A stretch of 64,000 bases of DNA, taken from positions 24,296 to 88,295 of the forward strand of contig CAMBXO010000012.1 of NCBI GenBank assembly GCA_945871915.1, read 5' to 3'. The notes beneath the pieces are model-generated. The model ran no database searches. It saw only the letters and a program-made list of their open reading frames with translations, and was not told the origin of the DNA. The translations under genes were made by a program, and so were the position numbers. Origin of the DNA: Singulisphaera sp. GP187. Lineage in GTDB: Bacteria; Planctomycetota; Phycisphaerae; Phycisphaerales; SM1A02. Positions 40,220 through 48,722 of the stretch are shown here, one piece after another. How positions within the stretch are numbered: position 1 is the stretch's first letter; each line of letters opens with the position of its first letter.

Positions 40220-40248
40220 TTGACCATCTCCGAATACTCCCGTACCTT
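40220..40248 (+). promoter_or_regulatory. Sigma70-like promoter of the TPR-kdsB unit
   Basis: TTGACC at 40220-40225 and TACCTT at 40243-40248 are 17 bp apart. The ATG at 40277 follows after 28 bases. This is the best-formed -35/-10 pair in the window. Confidence 0.5.
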
Positions 40249-40276
40249 TCCACCTTCTCGCACGAAGAATTGCATC

Positions 40277-41800
40277 ATGATCTTTCCATGGAAAAAAACA
40301 GGCGATGCGGCCGCTCCGCCAGGCGACGGGGGTTCGTCTCAACCCACCGACAAGGCGGGCAAGACCGCTTCCCAAACTCCTCAGCCGGAGAAGGCTGCCA
40401 AGTTCATGCAGCATGCCGCCAGCATCGGCGCCACCGGCAACTTTGATTATGCGTTGCAGCTCTATGCCAGTGCAGTCAAGTTTGATCCAGCCAATATGGC
40501 GATTCATCACGGCATGTTTGAGTTGGCAGTGCAATACATCAACGGCGGCGGCAAGCCGGCCAGTAGCAAAGATGTGAAACAAATCGATGACGGCACCGGC
40601 AACTTCGCAAAGTTTGCTGCAGCCGAATTCATTTGGATGAAAGATTTGAACAACTTGGCGGCGGCCATGAAGGTTCTCGACTTTGCGGGCAAACTCAAGT
40701 TTGAAGAGGTCGGTGTGTGGCTCTCGCCTCGCGTCTTCAATCTGCTGCGAGCGCAGCAGGTAAAGAAACCAAGTAAGTCCGTGTGGGTGCAGGGCAAAGA
40801 TCTCTTTGTCGCATGCAACGCATGGAACGAGGCCTTTGCATGTGGTGAAGAAGCCATGCGAATGGATCCAACGGATTCAGGACTTGCATCGGAATTGAAA
40901 CAACTTTCTGCTGCGAGGGCGATTCAACGAGGTGGCTACAACCAGACGGCAGGACAAGATGGAAGTTTCCGATCCAACATCAAGGATGCTGACCGCCAAC
41001 GCCATCTCTCCGAGCAGGATTCGCTTGCAGGTACTGCCGATGTGGAAACGCGCAACATGGAGCGCGCCAAACGGGATTACGAAGAAAAGCCCGATGTGCC
41101 AGAGCATGTGCAGAAGTACGCCACGATGCTTCGCAAGCGTCAGGGCGCTGGCGATGAGGATTTGGCTCACACCGTGTATATGGATGGGTTCACGCGGCTC
41201 GGTGAATACCGATTTCGCATGGCCGCTGGCGACATTCGTATTTCTCAATTGCGTCGGGCGACTCGCGCGGCGCTCGAAAAGTCCACCGCCAATCCAAACG
41301 ATGCCGAGGCGCAGCAGGCGTACAAAGCGTCGCGTGAAGCCTGTCTGGATCTGGAAGGGCGAGAATTTGCAGAACGCATGACCAAGTACCCGACGGACTG
41401 CGGACTGAAAGCCGAAGTCGGTCGCATTTGGTTTGAACTCGGTCGATTTGAAGATGCCATGCCCTGCTTCCAGCAAGCCAAAGATGAAGCCAAGTACCGA
41501 GTGTTTGCGGCCCACATGCTTGGCAAGTGCTTTGCAGCACAAGAGTGGCATGGCGAAGCGTGCGGGGAATACAAAGAAGCGCTTCAGGTTCTCGACATTG
41601 GCAATGCCGAGCGAGAACTCGATATCAAGTACGACTTGATGATCAGTCTTATGGAGCAGGCACGATCGGAGAAAAATGCACAGGCGGCCCGCGACGCTGC
41701 CGAGGTGTGCTCCTACATTCTTCGCAAGAACATTTCCTTTAAGGACATTCGCGATCGCCGCAAACAGATCGATGCCTTGGTGAAGGAAGTCGTCGGCTAA
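40277..41800 (+). CDS. Tetratricopeptide-like repeat protein
   Basis: 507 residues, soluble, without a signal peptide. The N-terminus MIFPWKKTGD is followed by a Gly/Ser/Pro/Lys-rich linker to about residue 40. TPR-type helical pairs follow: AAKFMQHAASIGATGNFDYALQLYASAVKFDPANMAIHHGMFELA, WNEAFACGEEAMRMDPTDSGLASELKQL, ALEKSTANPNDAEAQQAYKASREACLDLE, and RIWFELGRFEDAMPCFQQAKDEAKYRVFAAHMLGKCFAAQEWHGEACGEYKEAL. A likely scaffold; partners unknown. The stop shares one base with the kdsB ATG (TAATG), so the two are coupled. Confidence 0.85.
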   Translation: MIFPWKKTGDAAAPPGDGGSSQPTDKAGKTASQTPQPEKAAKFMQHAASIGATGNFDYALQLYASAVKFDPANMAIHHGMFELAVQYINGGGKPASSKDVKQIDDGTGNFAKFAAAEFIWMKDLNNLAAAMKVLDFAGKLKFEEVGVWLSPRVFNLLRAQQVKKPSKSVWVQGKDLFVACNAWNEAFACGEEAMRMDPTDSGLASELKQLSAARAIQRGGYNQTAGQDGSFRSNIKDADRQRHLSEQDSLAGTADVETRNMERAKRDYEEKPDVPEHVQKYATMLRKRQGAGDEDLAHTVYMDGFTRLGEYRFRMAAGDIRISQLRRATRAALEKSTANPNDAEAQQAYKASREACLDLEGREFAERMTKYPTDCGLKAEVGRIWFELGRFEDAMPCFQQAKDEAKYRVFAAHMLGKCFAAQEWHGEACGEYKEALQVLDIGNAERELDIKYDLMISLMEQARSEKNAQAARDAAEVCSYILRKNISFKDIRDRRKQIDALVKEVVG

Positions 41801-42588
41801 TGTCCGCAGCGCCCGCCAGTGGCGAGCGCGTGGTCGCCGTGGTTCCCGCTCGAATGGGAAGCACGCGATTTCCAGGCAAGGCACTCGCGCTTCTGGATGG
41901 CATTCCAATCATCGTGCATGTGTTGCGGCGGGCCAAAGCTGCAAAATCCGTGCAGCGCGTGATCGCGGCGGTGGATGATGAACGCATTGCTGCGGCCGCT
42001 CGCGAGGCGGGATTTGAAGCCGTGATGACACGACTGGACCATGTCAATGGAACCAGCCGCATCGCCGAAGTTGCGGCCACACTTCACTGCGACTTTGTAG
42101 TGAATGTTCAAGGCGATGAACCATGCCTTGAACCCCAGCTCATCGACCAGGCAGTCGCCGCACTTGATGATGCTGGTCGCGAGGTACCCGTGTCAACCAT
42201 CGCCAGCCCCTTTATGCCGGGAGAAAATCCGGCCGACCCAAACATTGTGAAGGTGGTCGTGGGTGCCAATGGTCGAGCGCTGTATTTCAGCCGCGCCTTG
42301 ATCCCATTTCAACGGGATGCCAGTAGTCAGGCGGTCGCACCGCTGAAACATGTCGGTCTGTATGTGTACCGCCGTCCGTTTCTGCCCACATTTGTTCTGA
42401 TGCCCAGTACGGCTCTTGAGCGAACCGAGTCACTGGAGCAACTTCGCATTTTGGAGAATGGATACGACATCGCCGTGGCGATCGGTGAGGCTCACTCGCA
42501 TGGAGTGGATACACCCGAGCAACTTGCAGCACTCGCGGCACGAATGGCTCAAGCGCCCCCTCCGCCTCGCAAGCGATCCGCAACATAA
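41800..42588 (+). CDS. kdsB: 3-deoxy-manno-octulosonate cytidylyltransferase
   Basis: 262 residues. It activates Kdo as CMP-Kdo for LPS inner core. Signature VAVVPARMGSTRFPGKALALLDGIPIIVHVLRRA, the substrate loop MTRLDHVNGTSRIAEVA, VVNVQGDEPCLEPQLI, ALYFSRALIPFQRD, and KHVGLYVYRRPFL with ALERTESLEQLRILENGYDIAVAI near the C-terminus. Its presence argues for an LPS-bearing outer membrane. It is the only Kdo gene in the window. ATG overlaps the TPR gene stop by one base. Confidence 0.95.
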   Translation: MSAAPASGERVVAVVPARMGSTRFPGKALALLDGIPIIVHVLRRAKAAKSVQRVIAAVDDERIAAAAREAGFEAVMTRLDHVNGTSRIAEVAATLHCDFVVNVQGDEPCLEPQLIDQAVAALDDAGREVPVSTIASPFMPGENPADPNIVKVVVGANGRALYFSRALIPFQRDASSQAVAPLKHVGLYVYRRPFLPTFVLMPSTALERTESLEQLRILENGYDIAVAIGEAHSHGVDTPEQLAALAARMAQAPPPPRKRSAT

Positions 42589-42647
42589 ATCTTCAGCAGA
42601 AGTCAGCCGCTGAACGAGCCGTAAAATTTAGCCGTCACAACAGCCAC

Positions 42648-45260
42648 CTATGCAGGCGCGCGAATTTTCTTGGCCCATGCAGCGGCCTTCTCGCGACGCT
42701 CTGGATCAGGATCGCTGGCGGCGATGGCATCCATCCGTTCAAGCGATTGCGTTGCCTTCACTTCCGCCAACGCATCGCCCGCTGCGTTGCGGGCACGCCC
42801 CTCGGGGTCATCGACCCATGTCATCAGTTTCTCGATGATCTTCTTTCGAGTTTCATTTTCGGCTTCTTTTGGGCACAATTTGGCTAAGCATTGCATCGCC
42901 GCAGGGCGAGCTCGATCAAAGTTTCCAAGGGTCGCTGCCTTCATGGCCGGTTCGATCGCTTTGGCTTCTCCAAAGCCTGCCAAGGCGCCCAATGCCGATT
43001 GCTGAATGTCCTGTTGGCGACTTGGCACTTCCACCATCGAGAGCAGAAGATCAGACTTGTCCTTGGCCTCCAACTTGGCAAGCGCATCAATGCAGGCACT
43101 GCGAACGGCATAACTTTTCTGCTCCTGCAGATTCTTGGCCAGCCATTCAATCGCCTTGGGTTTGTCTCCAAGTTGCGTGGTCGCACTGCAGAGATTGGCG
43201 AACACTCTCGCAGTCTCTGGTGGCTTCTCCATCATGCGTGCAATCGCGGCCTTCCCCGATTCACTTTGGAAATCTGCAATCGCATCGATGCAGTCCTGAC
43301 GAAGCCGCCGCCTTTGCGATGGATCGACCGCGATGGCTTCGAGCGCCGCCACCGTGTCTGGCGTGGCATCGCCCCTCAGCATGGCGACCGCTTGACGGCG
43401 CGACGACATGGTCGGGCCACTCTTGACCAAGTTTCGCATCCACTGCGCTGGCATGTCCTGCTTGAGCGTTTTCAGTGTGGCCAATCGCGGATCAAAGGCA
43501 ACCCATTCCGGCGGACCATCCAGTTGCACCGAGAGCGTGTCACTCTTGGTGCGCCAATCCCACGGAAAAGTCACGGTGCCCGCGACAGTCTTCACCGTCA
43601 CAGGTGTGCTCACGGCGAATGCAGGCACACGCTCATCGATCTTCTGCGTTTGATCCGCAACCAGCGAAAGCATCCGTGAACCGGTGTCGTACGTTGCCTT
43701 CACAGAAATATTCGGGCAACCGGGCCGATAGCACCACTGTTCGAAGAATCCTTCAAGGCCAAGACCGCTTGCCTTTTCAAGGGCTTCGCGAAAATCATTG
43801 GTCTCGGCGACATCAAACTTGTAGGTGTCGAAGAAAGCATGCACTCCCTTGGCAAAAACTTCCTCGCCAAGTTTCTCACGCAACATGTGCAGAATGCTGG
43901 CACCCTTTGGATACGGATTCGGCGCGCGTCGGAACGTTTCACCGGCCTCGGAATAAATCGGACTCACCATCGGAACAGGTCCGTCCGTCGTGTCGGCATG
44001 CGCCACGCGACTCTGATCCAACATGGAATCAAAATATCCGTCGTCTCCATCACGCTCGCCCATCCACAGCGCCGTGCCGTACGTGGCCCAGCCCTCGTTC
44101 AACCAGATATGGGCCCAACTCTCGCAGGTCACCAAGTCACCCGTCCACTGGTGACACAATTCGTGCGAGATCAGCCCGTCCATGTCGTCATCGGCTGCGG
44201 CAATCTCATCCAAGATTGCGCCGGGATGCATGGTGGTGGCGCCGGTGTTCTCCATGCCGCCTGCACCAAAGTTACGAACCACCAATTGGTCGTACCGATC
44301 CCACGGATACTTCTGCCCAAATACTTTCTCGAACAAAGCAACCATGCGATCCGTGTTGCCATAGGTTCGCTGCACATCGCCCACTCGATCGGGCGGCACC
44401 CACACGTGCATAGAAACTTTGCTGAGTTGGCTATCGAGCGGCACGCGGGCAAAATTGCCTGCGACCAGCGAAACCAAGTACGCCACATGCGGTTTCTCCT
44501 GCAACCAATGCCAGACCGAGCGACCATTCTGTGTGGTCTGTTCAACAAGGCGACCGTTGCTGCTTACGACAACGCCCTCGGGAACATCCACCACCAACTC
44601 GGTGCTTTGCCGTTCATTTGGAAAGTCGTGGCACGGAAACCAATGTCGGTTCGTCTCAGACTCACCTTGCGTATGAATTTCCGCTGGATAGTTGGGTTGA
44701 TCGGGGAATGCTGGCGTGAAGAACAATCCGTCCCATGGGTGATCGATCGCATACTCCACACGAATCTCGGCTTGGCGATCGGAAGTCAACGGCGGCGAAA
44801 AACGCAACCCGAGTTCGTGCCCATCACTGGAAAATTCAACCGGCACGCCCGAGAGCGATACCGCTTTCACTTTCAACCCTTCGGCATCAAGTGTGATCGA
44901 TTCAACCGGGTCTGCAATCGGTTGCATGGTCAGCGTGGCTACGCACTCAGCCGTTCGACTCGCGAGATCTGGAAACTTCAATTCAATCTTGATGCGTTTC
45001 GTGTCCACAAGCCGATCCGGCGGCCAATTGCGAAAGTCAGCACCGGTGATTGGATCAAACACGCCGCTCTTGGGGCCACTCGACTTGGCGGGCTGATCTC
45101 GCCGACGGGTCGGGGCTCGCTCCAGCCGATGTTCAAGGCACTCGGAACCCTCAAAAGCCAAGTCATCCGCATGGGCTGAAGCCAGCATCGCGTCATTGGC
45201 CATCGCTGGAGCCACAAGCGTGAGAACGGAGAGCACAAGAACGGTGTGGTGTGTGGACAT
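42648..45260 (-). CDS. M1-family metallo-aminopeptidase with C-terminal HEAT-like repeats
   Basis: 870 residues, secreted: signal peptide TVLVLSVLTLVAPAMA, then ANDAM. The exopeptidase motif is FGAGGMENTGATTMHP (a GxMEN form). The zinc site is SHELCHQWTGDLVTCESWAHIWLNEGWATYG, the HExxH-18-E pattern, with a conserved Tyr later. The N-terminal beta domain precedes it (DHPWDGLFFTPAFPD...). From about residue 620 to the end helical repeats are seen (ALEAIAVDPSQRRRLRQDCIDAIADF, SACIDALAKLEAKDKSDLLLSMV, ALGALAGFGEAKAIEPAMKAA), resembling HEAT/ARM repeats of the TAF2/aminopeptidase kind. Likely a periplasmic or outer-surface peptidase. Convergent with kdsB; divergent from pyrG. Confidence 0.9.
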   Translation of the reverse strand: MSTHHTVLVLSVLTLVAPAMANDAMLASAHADDLAFEGSECLEHRLERAPTRRRDQPAKSSGPKSGVFDPITGADFRNWPPDRLVDTKRIKIELKFPDLASRTAECVATLTMQPIADPVESITLDAEGLKVKAVSLSGVPVEFSSDGHELGLRFSPPLTSDRQAEIRVEYAIDHPWDGLFFTPAFPDQPNYPAEIHTQGESETNRHWFPCHDFPNERQSTELVVDVPEGVVVSSNGRLVEQTTQNGRSVWHWLQEKPHVAYLVSLVAGNFARVPLDSQLSKVSMHVWVPPDRVGDVQRTYGNTDRMVALFEKVFGQKYPWDRYDQLVVRNFGAGGMENTGATTMHPGAILDEIAAADDDMDGLISHELCHQWTGDLVTCESWAHIWLNEGWATYGTALWMGERDGDDGYFDSMLDQSRVAHADTTDGPVPMVSPIYSEAGETFRRAPNPYPKGASILHMLREKLGEEVFAKGVHAFFDTYKFDVAETNDFREALEKASGLGLEGFFEQWCYRPGCPNISVKATYDTGSRMLSLVADQTQKIDERVPAFAVSTPVTVKTVAGTVTFPWDWRTKSDTLSVQLDGPPEWVAFDPRLATLKTLKQDMPAQWMRNLVKSGPTMSSRRQAVAMLRGDATPDTVAALEAIAVDPSQRRRLRQDCIDAIADFQSESGKAAIARMMEKPPETARVFANLCSATTQLGDKPKAIEWLAKNLQEQKSYAVRSACIDALAKLEAKDKSDLLLSMVEVPSRQQDIQQSALGALAGFGEAKAIEPAMKAATLGNFDRARPAAMQCLAKLCPKEAENETRKKIIEKLMTWVDDPEGRARNAAGDALAEVKATQSLERMDAIAASDPDPERREKAAAWAKKIRAPA

Positions 45261-45326
45261 TGGGGCGGCATCCTCGCTTGAAAGACCCGTTTCGTACAGA
45301 CCAAACCTGCGTTGGCTTCAGGATTC

Positions 45327-45354
45327 TTGAAAGTGGTTCCCCGCTTGGTACGAT
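45327..45354 (+). promoter_or_regulatory. Candidate promoter of pyrG
   Basis: TTGAAA at 45327-45332 and TACGAT at 45349-45354 are separated by 16 bp. The GTG at 45360 follows after five bases, so transcription would begin at or next to the start codon. Confidence 0.45.
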
Positions 45355-45359
45355 CAAGC

Positions 45360-47198
45360 GTGCCCTCCAAAGGAAGCCCAACTCAACCCAACTCAGGCGA
45401 AAGCGGCTTTCTTGCACGCTTTTCTGCCAGTGATGAGCAACGGGAATGGTTCAGCCCGTCCCCCGCTGGGTACGAGCGAGGTCGCACAAAATTTGTTGTG
45501 GTCATCGGAACCGTCATGAGCGGTTTGGGCAAAGGCATTTTCAGTTCCAGCCTTGCCAAGTTGCTTCAAGACAAGGGGCTGGCGGTCGCGCCGATCAAGA
45601 TGGAGGGCTACCTCAATATTGATTCGGGAACTTTGAATCCATTTCGGCATGGCGAAGTTTTTGTCCTAGCGGATGGACTTGAGACCGACATGGACCTTGG
45701 CACCTACGAGCGCATTCTGGATCAGGATTTGTCGCGGAGAAATTTTATCACCGCGGGACAGATTTACGGAGAGATTCTCGATCGCGAGCGACGAGGCGAT
45801 TATCTGGGCCGAGATGTGCAGATGATTCCGCATGTCACCGGCTCGGTGAAATTGCGGCTGCGAGAGTTGGCCATGACGGGCGGCCCCAACGGCACACCGG
45901 CGGATGTCGTCTTTGTCGAAGTGGGCGGCACGGCAGGCGATTATGAGAATGGTTTTTACATTGAAGCCCTCCGCGAGCTCGCCTTTGAGGAAGGTTCGGA
46001 GAGCACCTGCTTTGTGGCGCTGACCTACATCCTTGAACCGGCCACGCTGGGCGAGCAAAAGAGCAAGGCGGCACAACTTGGAATCAAACGACTCATGGAA
46101 AGCGGCGTGCAACCCCATGTGATTGCTTGCCGCGCCACCAATCCGGTCGGCGAAAAGGTGATGCAGAAAATCGGCATGTTCAGCAATGTGCCCATGAAGC
46201 GCATCTTCAGCATGCATGATCGCGAAAGTATTTATGTGATTCCCGATGACATGCGTGCCAATGGGCTCGATCGCGAAATTCTCTCCATTCTCAACTTGCA
46301 TGATCGCGTGAAGGTGACCCACGAAGACAAGGCTCGTCGAACCTGGAATGATTTCAGTTCCAAATTGTCGACCCCTCGCGCCCGTCGCGTGACGCTTGGC
46401 ATCATGGGCAAGTACGCCAGCCTTCGTGATGCATACGCCAGTATTGACAAGGCTGTTGAACATTGCGGCGTGCACCTCAACGCGACGATCGATTTGAAAT
46501 GGCTCGACACCAGTTCGCTCGATACCACCGGAAAAGTTGCGGCCACCTTAAAGGATGTGGACGGCATTATTGTTCCAGGTGGATTTGGCCAGCGGGGCGT
46601 CGAAGGCAAACTTCGCTGTGTGGAACACGCCCGCACCACCAAACTTCCTTTCCTTGGCATCTGTCTCGGATTCCAGATGGCGGTCATTGAATACGCCCGG
46701 CATGTGCTTGGCCTTACGGATGCCAACAGTACGGAATTTGATCCGTCCACCAGCCATGCTGTCATTAGTGAATTGCCGGATCAGAAAAAACTCGAAGGCA
46801 TTGTCGGTGGCACCATGCGGCTGGGCGGCCAGGATGTGCTTCTGGAATCGGAATCTTTCGCCGCACGCCTTTACGGATCCACGACGGTTCGTGAACGATT
46901 CCGCCATCGTTACGAAGTGGAACCCTCTTTTATTGAAGCACTGCAGGCTGCGGGTTTGCATTTCAGCGGACGGCATCCACACCACCCCATCATGCAGGTA
47001 CTTGAACTCTGCGCCAGCGACCACCCATGCTTTCTGGCGGCTCAATTTCACCCGGAATTGACGAGCCGCCCCCTTCGACCGCAGCCCTTGTTCATGGGGC
47101 TTGCAGCCGCGGCGATCGTTCGGAAATATCCGGATGCGGTGCGTGACACCACGGTGGCACGGTGGCTGAACTCGCCCGCTGCGGTGGCAGCCCACTAA
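45360..47198 (+). CDS. pyrG: CTP synthase (divergent, N-terminally extended)
   Basis: About 612 residues from a GTG at 45360, compared with 545 in E. coli. It makes CTP from UTP, ATP and glutamine. The synthetase domain begins only after about 43 residues (KFVVVIGTVMSGLGKGIFSSS); the P-loop Lys, ETDMDLGTYER (Mg-binding Asp), FVEVGGTAGDYEN and GDYLGRDVQMIPHVT are present. KMEGYLNIDSGTLNP replaces the usual KLDPYINVDPGTMSP. The glutaminase domain is complete: PGGFGQRGVEGK, FLGICLGFQMAVIEYARHVLG (nucleophile Cys), GGTMRLG and AAQFHPELTSRP. No start codon lies nearer to the domain, so the N-terminal extension looks real or the start is atypical. Confidence 0.9.
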   Translation: MPSKGSPTQPNSGESGFLARFSASDEQREWFSPSPAGYERGRTKFVVVIGTVMSGLGKGIFSSSLAKLLQDKGLAVAPIKMEGYLNIDSGTLNPFRHGEVFVLADGLETDMDLGTYERILDQDLSRRNFITAGQIYGEILDRERRGDYLGRDVQMIPHVTGSVKLRLRELAMTGGPNGTPADVVFVEVGGTAGDYENGFYIEALRELAFEEGSESTCFVALTYILEPATLGEQKSKAAQLGIKRLMESGVQPHVIACRATNPVGEKVMQKIGMFSNVPMKRIFSMHDRESIYVIPDDMRANGLDREILSILNLHDRVKVTHEDKARRTWNDFSSKLSTPRARRVTLGIMGKYASLRDAYASIDKAVEHCGVHLNATIDLKWLDTSSLDTTGKVAATLKDVDGIIVPGGFGQRGVEGKLRCVEHARTTKLPFLGICLGFQMAVIEYARHVLGLTDANSTEFDPSTSHAVISELPDQKKLEGIVGGTMRLGGQDVLLESESFAARLYGSTTVRERFRHRYEVEPSFIEALQAAGLHFSGRHPHHPIMQVLELCASDHPCFLAAQFHPELTSRPLRPQPLFMGLAAAAIVRKYPDAVRDTTVARWLNSPAAVAAH

Positions 47199-47236
47199 GG
47201 GCGGCACCAACCGACTTCGTTAGAATCTTTCACTTC

Positions 47237-47311
47237 GCCGAAGTAGCTCAAATGGTTTAGAGCGGAGCATTCATAACGCTCAGGTTGGCGGTTCGAGTCC
47301 GCCCTTCGGCA
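47237..47311 (+). tRNA. tRNA with CAU anticodon (elongator Met, or Ile after lysidine modification)
   Basis: Cloverleaf seen directly: acceptor GCCGAAG/CTTCGGC, D stem GCTC/GAGC, T stem GGCGG/CCGCC with TTCGAGT loop, discriminator A at 47311, CCA not encoded. The anticodon loop 47270-47276 is TTCATAA. The anticodon stem has four pairs plus an A-C mismatch next to the loop. It is not an initiator: position 1 pairs with 72 and the stem lacks the three G-C pairs. Met and Ile2 types cannot be separated by eye. Confidence 0.9.
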
Positions 47312-47800
47312 TTTCTAGAACTTTTTTGCATGGGGCAAGCCAGACGAAATGTGTCCCAATTGTGGCCGCGGGAATGGGCGATGATCTGTTGTATGAACAG
47401 CGTCCACCCATTCACACATCCAATCCGCACGGTCGCTCTGCAACCCATTGGTTCCAGCTCACTGCCCCTAGGCAAACCACCGCTCAGTCACGGATCGCTC
47501 AATTGAGCCACTTGATGAGCCACTTGACTTCTGTTTCGGTGGCGGCCTAGGGTCGGGCCACCTTTCGATTTCGTTTTTGTGATTCGTTTTTGTGATTCGT
47601 TTTTGTGATTCGTTTTCGGGATTCGTTTCGGGATTTGTTTCGGGATTTGTTTCAACTTTGTTCCACGCATCACTCGTCTGATTTCCATTGGAAATGCAGA
47701 CACGTTCCATATTCACTGTGCGTTTCCTTTTTCACTTTGCGGGGGTGGTGACGGACGGCCTTTTTGGCGTCCGCCCACGCCCCCCGTTTCCGCACTCCAT
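47312..47800. other. Intergenic region with short repeats
   Basis: 489 bp without a convincing gene. It holds a 12-base direct duplication at 47505-47528 (GAGCCACTTGAT/C) and the T-rich tandem array at 47567-47655. Short open frames on both strands read only repeat-derived or overlapping sequence and have no ribosome-binding site. No copy of the tRNA 3' end was found. Confidence 0.6.
47567..47655. repeat. Tandem repeat, 12-13 bp units
   Basis: About seven head-to-tail units. The first are 13-14 bp (GATTCGTTTTTGT), then there is a gradual change to 12-bp units (GATTCGTTTCGG, GATTTGTTTCGG). The drift suggests slippage. There are no spacers, so it is not a CRISPR array. Confidence 0.85.
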
Positions 47801-48403
47801 ATGAAAAACCCCCACCACCGTAAGGACAATCCATTTTTCCCACCCGTTCGGCCGTCCGTACCCAAATGGAAGCGCCCATTGCTGCGGGCAACTCCATGGC
47901 GCCAAGAGACGATCACCCGCTTTTTAGACCGGTTGCAGGACGAGCAAGACGTTCGCATTTACTGCATCTTCGGCCGGCCAGGTCCGCTTCCAATCGGAAC
48001 CTGCCGGCATCCTGTGTTGATCGGAGAGTGCGTCTTCGACGCTGACAAACTGAAATCGATGTACCTCGGCGGCCGCGACGAGGACGAACCGTATGTGGAT
48101 AGCCATTCCCTGCTGTCCGACGCGTTGCTTTGTCAAGCTGTATCCGATCAATTGAACGACCAAGTTCTCCACGCCATGGCACCCATGCTTGCGCAGGCGG
48201 CCATCAACCCCTTTCAGGCTTGCAGTGGTGACCCAGAACGGGTCTTGTTCGATGTCGTCAAGCGTTTGCAGTGGAGCGGGTTTCTCACCGAGGGGCCTCC
48301 ACAATCGAAATCACCCTTTCCATGCGAGGTCACCAGTGAAGGCATGGGGTGGTTCATAGGCGTGCTGCTCTCCTATTGGGAAAGGGCTCGCATTGCACAG
48401 TAG
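47801..48403 (+). CDS. Hypothetical protein upstream of the AAA+/vWA/MAT cluster
   Basis: Not recognised; 200 residues, soluble, with a basic, Pro-rich N-terminus (MKNPHHRKDNPFFPPVRPSVPKWKRPLL). It continues as an ordered domain: ITRFLDRLQDEQDVRIYCIFGRPG, HPVLIGECVFDADKLKSMYLG, DALLCQAVSDQLNDQVLHAMAPMLAQAAINPF and VLFDVVKRLQWSGFL. No catalytic motif or membrane segment is visible. No Shine-Dalgarno is evident before the ATG. It is on the same strand as the cluster but 320 bp upstream, so membership is uncertain. Confidence 0.6.
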   Translation: MKNPHHRKDNPFFPPVRPSVPKWKRPLLRATPWRQETITRFLDRLQDEQDVRIYCIFGRPGPLPIGTCRHPVLIGECVFDADKLKSMYLGGRDEDEPYVDSHSLLSDALLCQAVSDQLNDQVLHAMAPMLAQAAINPFQACSGDPERVLFDVVKRLQWSGFLTEGPPQSKSPFPCEVTSEGMGWFIGVLLSYWERARIAQ

Positions 48404-48722
48404 GTCTCTGCCAAACCGGTGAGTCCATGGCATCGGAGCAATTTCTTTTTTACAAATTCCATACTTCACATTGCATCATCTGCTTCACCGAGGTAGAATT
48501 TCGTCAGCATCAAGAGTCTCGAGTGGCCTCAATCAACTCGAGCAGCAACCGAACCCTGCGAATTTCGCTTGGTCACGGTGCTGAGGCCGGCCCTGAAAGG
48601 GGCGATGTGGCGTAGGAGTCCTAGGCAAATTCAAGCCTTTGATCTCGCTCTGCAAACAGTTCTCCGCGTGTGAGAACTCCCCTTTCGATTGCTGGCAACT
48701 TTCGATGTCGAGGAACCTCGAC
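48404..48722 (+). promoter_or_regulatory. Leader region upstream of the AAA+ gene
   Basis: 319 bp with two perfect short inverted repeats: TAGGA-G-TCCTA at 48613-48623 and a 20-base palindrome ending at the AAA+ start. A 62-codon open frame (48427-48615) is too weak to call. No clear -35/-10 was found. The length and symmetry suggest controlled expression. Confidence 0.35.

Noticed and set aside
43839..45179. 446-codon open frame antisense to the M1 aminopeptidase gene
   Set aside because: Its translation is rich in Arg, His and Pro without any family motif, and the opposite strand encodes a complete enzyme with HExxH and signal peptide.
47291..47311. tRNA 3' end as attachment site of an integrated element
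   Set aside because: No second copy of the tRNA 3' end was found downstream in the window and no integrase gene is present.
47567..47655. CRISPR array
   Set aside because: Units are 12-14 bp and contiguous with no spacers, and no cas gene is present.
47468..47716. Small minus-strand frame with NPET repeats
   Set aside because: The repeats in the protein come only from the 12-bp tandem DNA repeat; no start signal.
48427..48615. Possible 62-residue protein with HCIIC motif upstream of the AAA+ gene
   Set aside because: No ribosome-binding site, low-complexity tail and position inside a leader region; not strong enough to call.
48404..48722. SAM riboswitch controlling the MAT-like operon
   Set aside because: I looked for a SAM-type leader because of the MAT-like gene, but the conserved cores of known SAM riboswitches could not be recognised; only simple inverted repeats are visible. 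A covariance-model search would decide.
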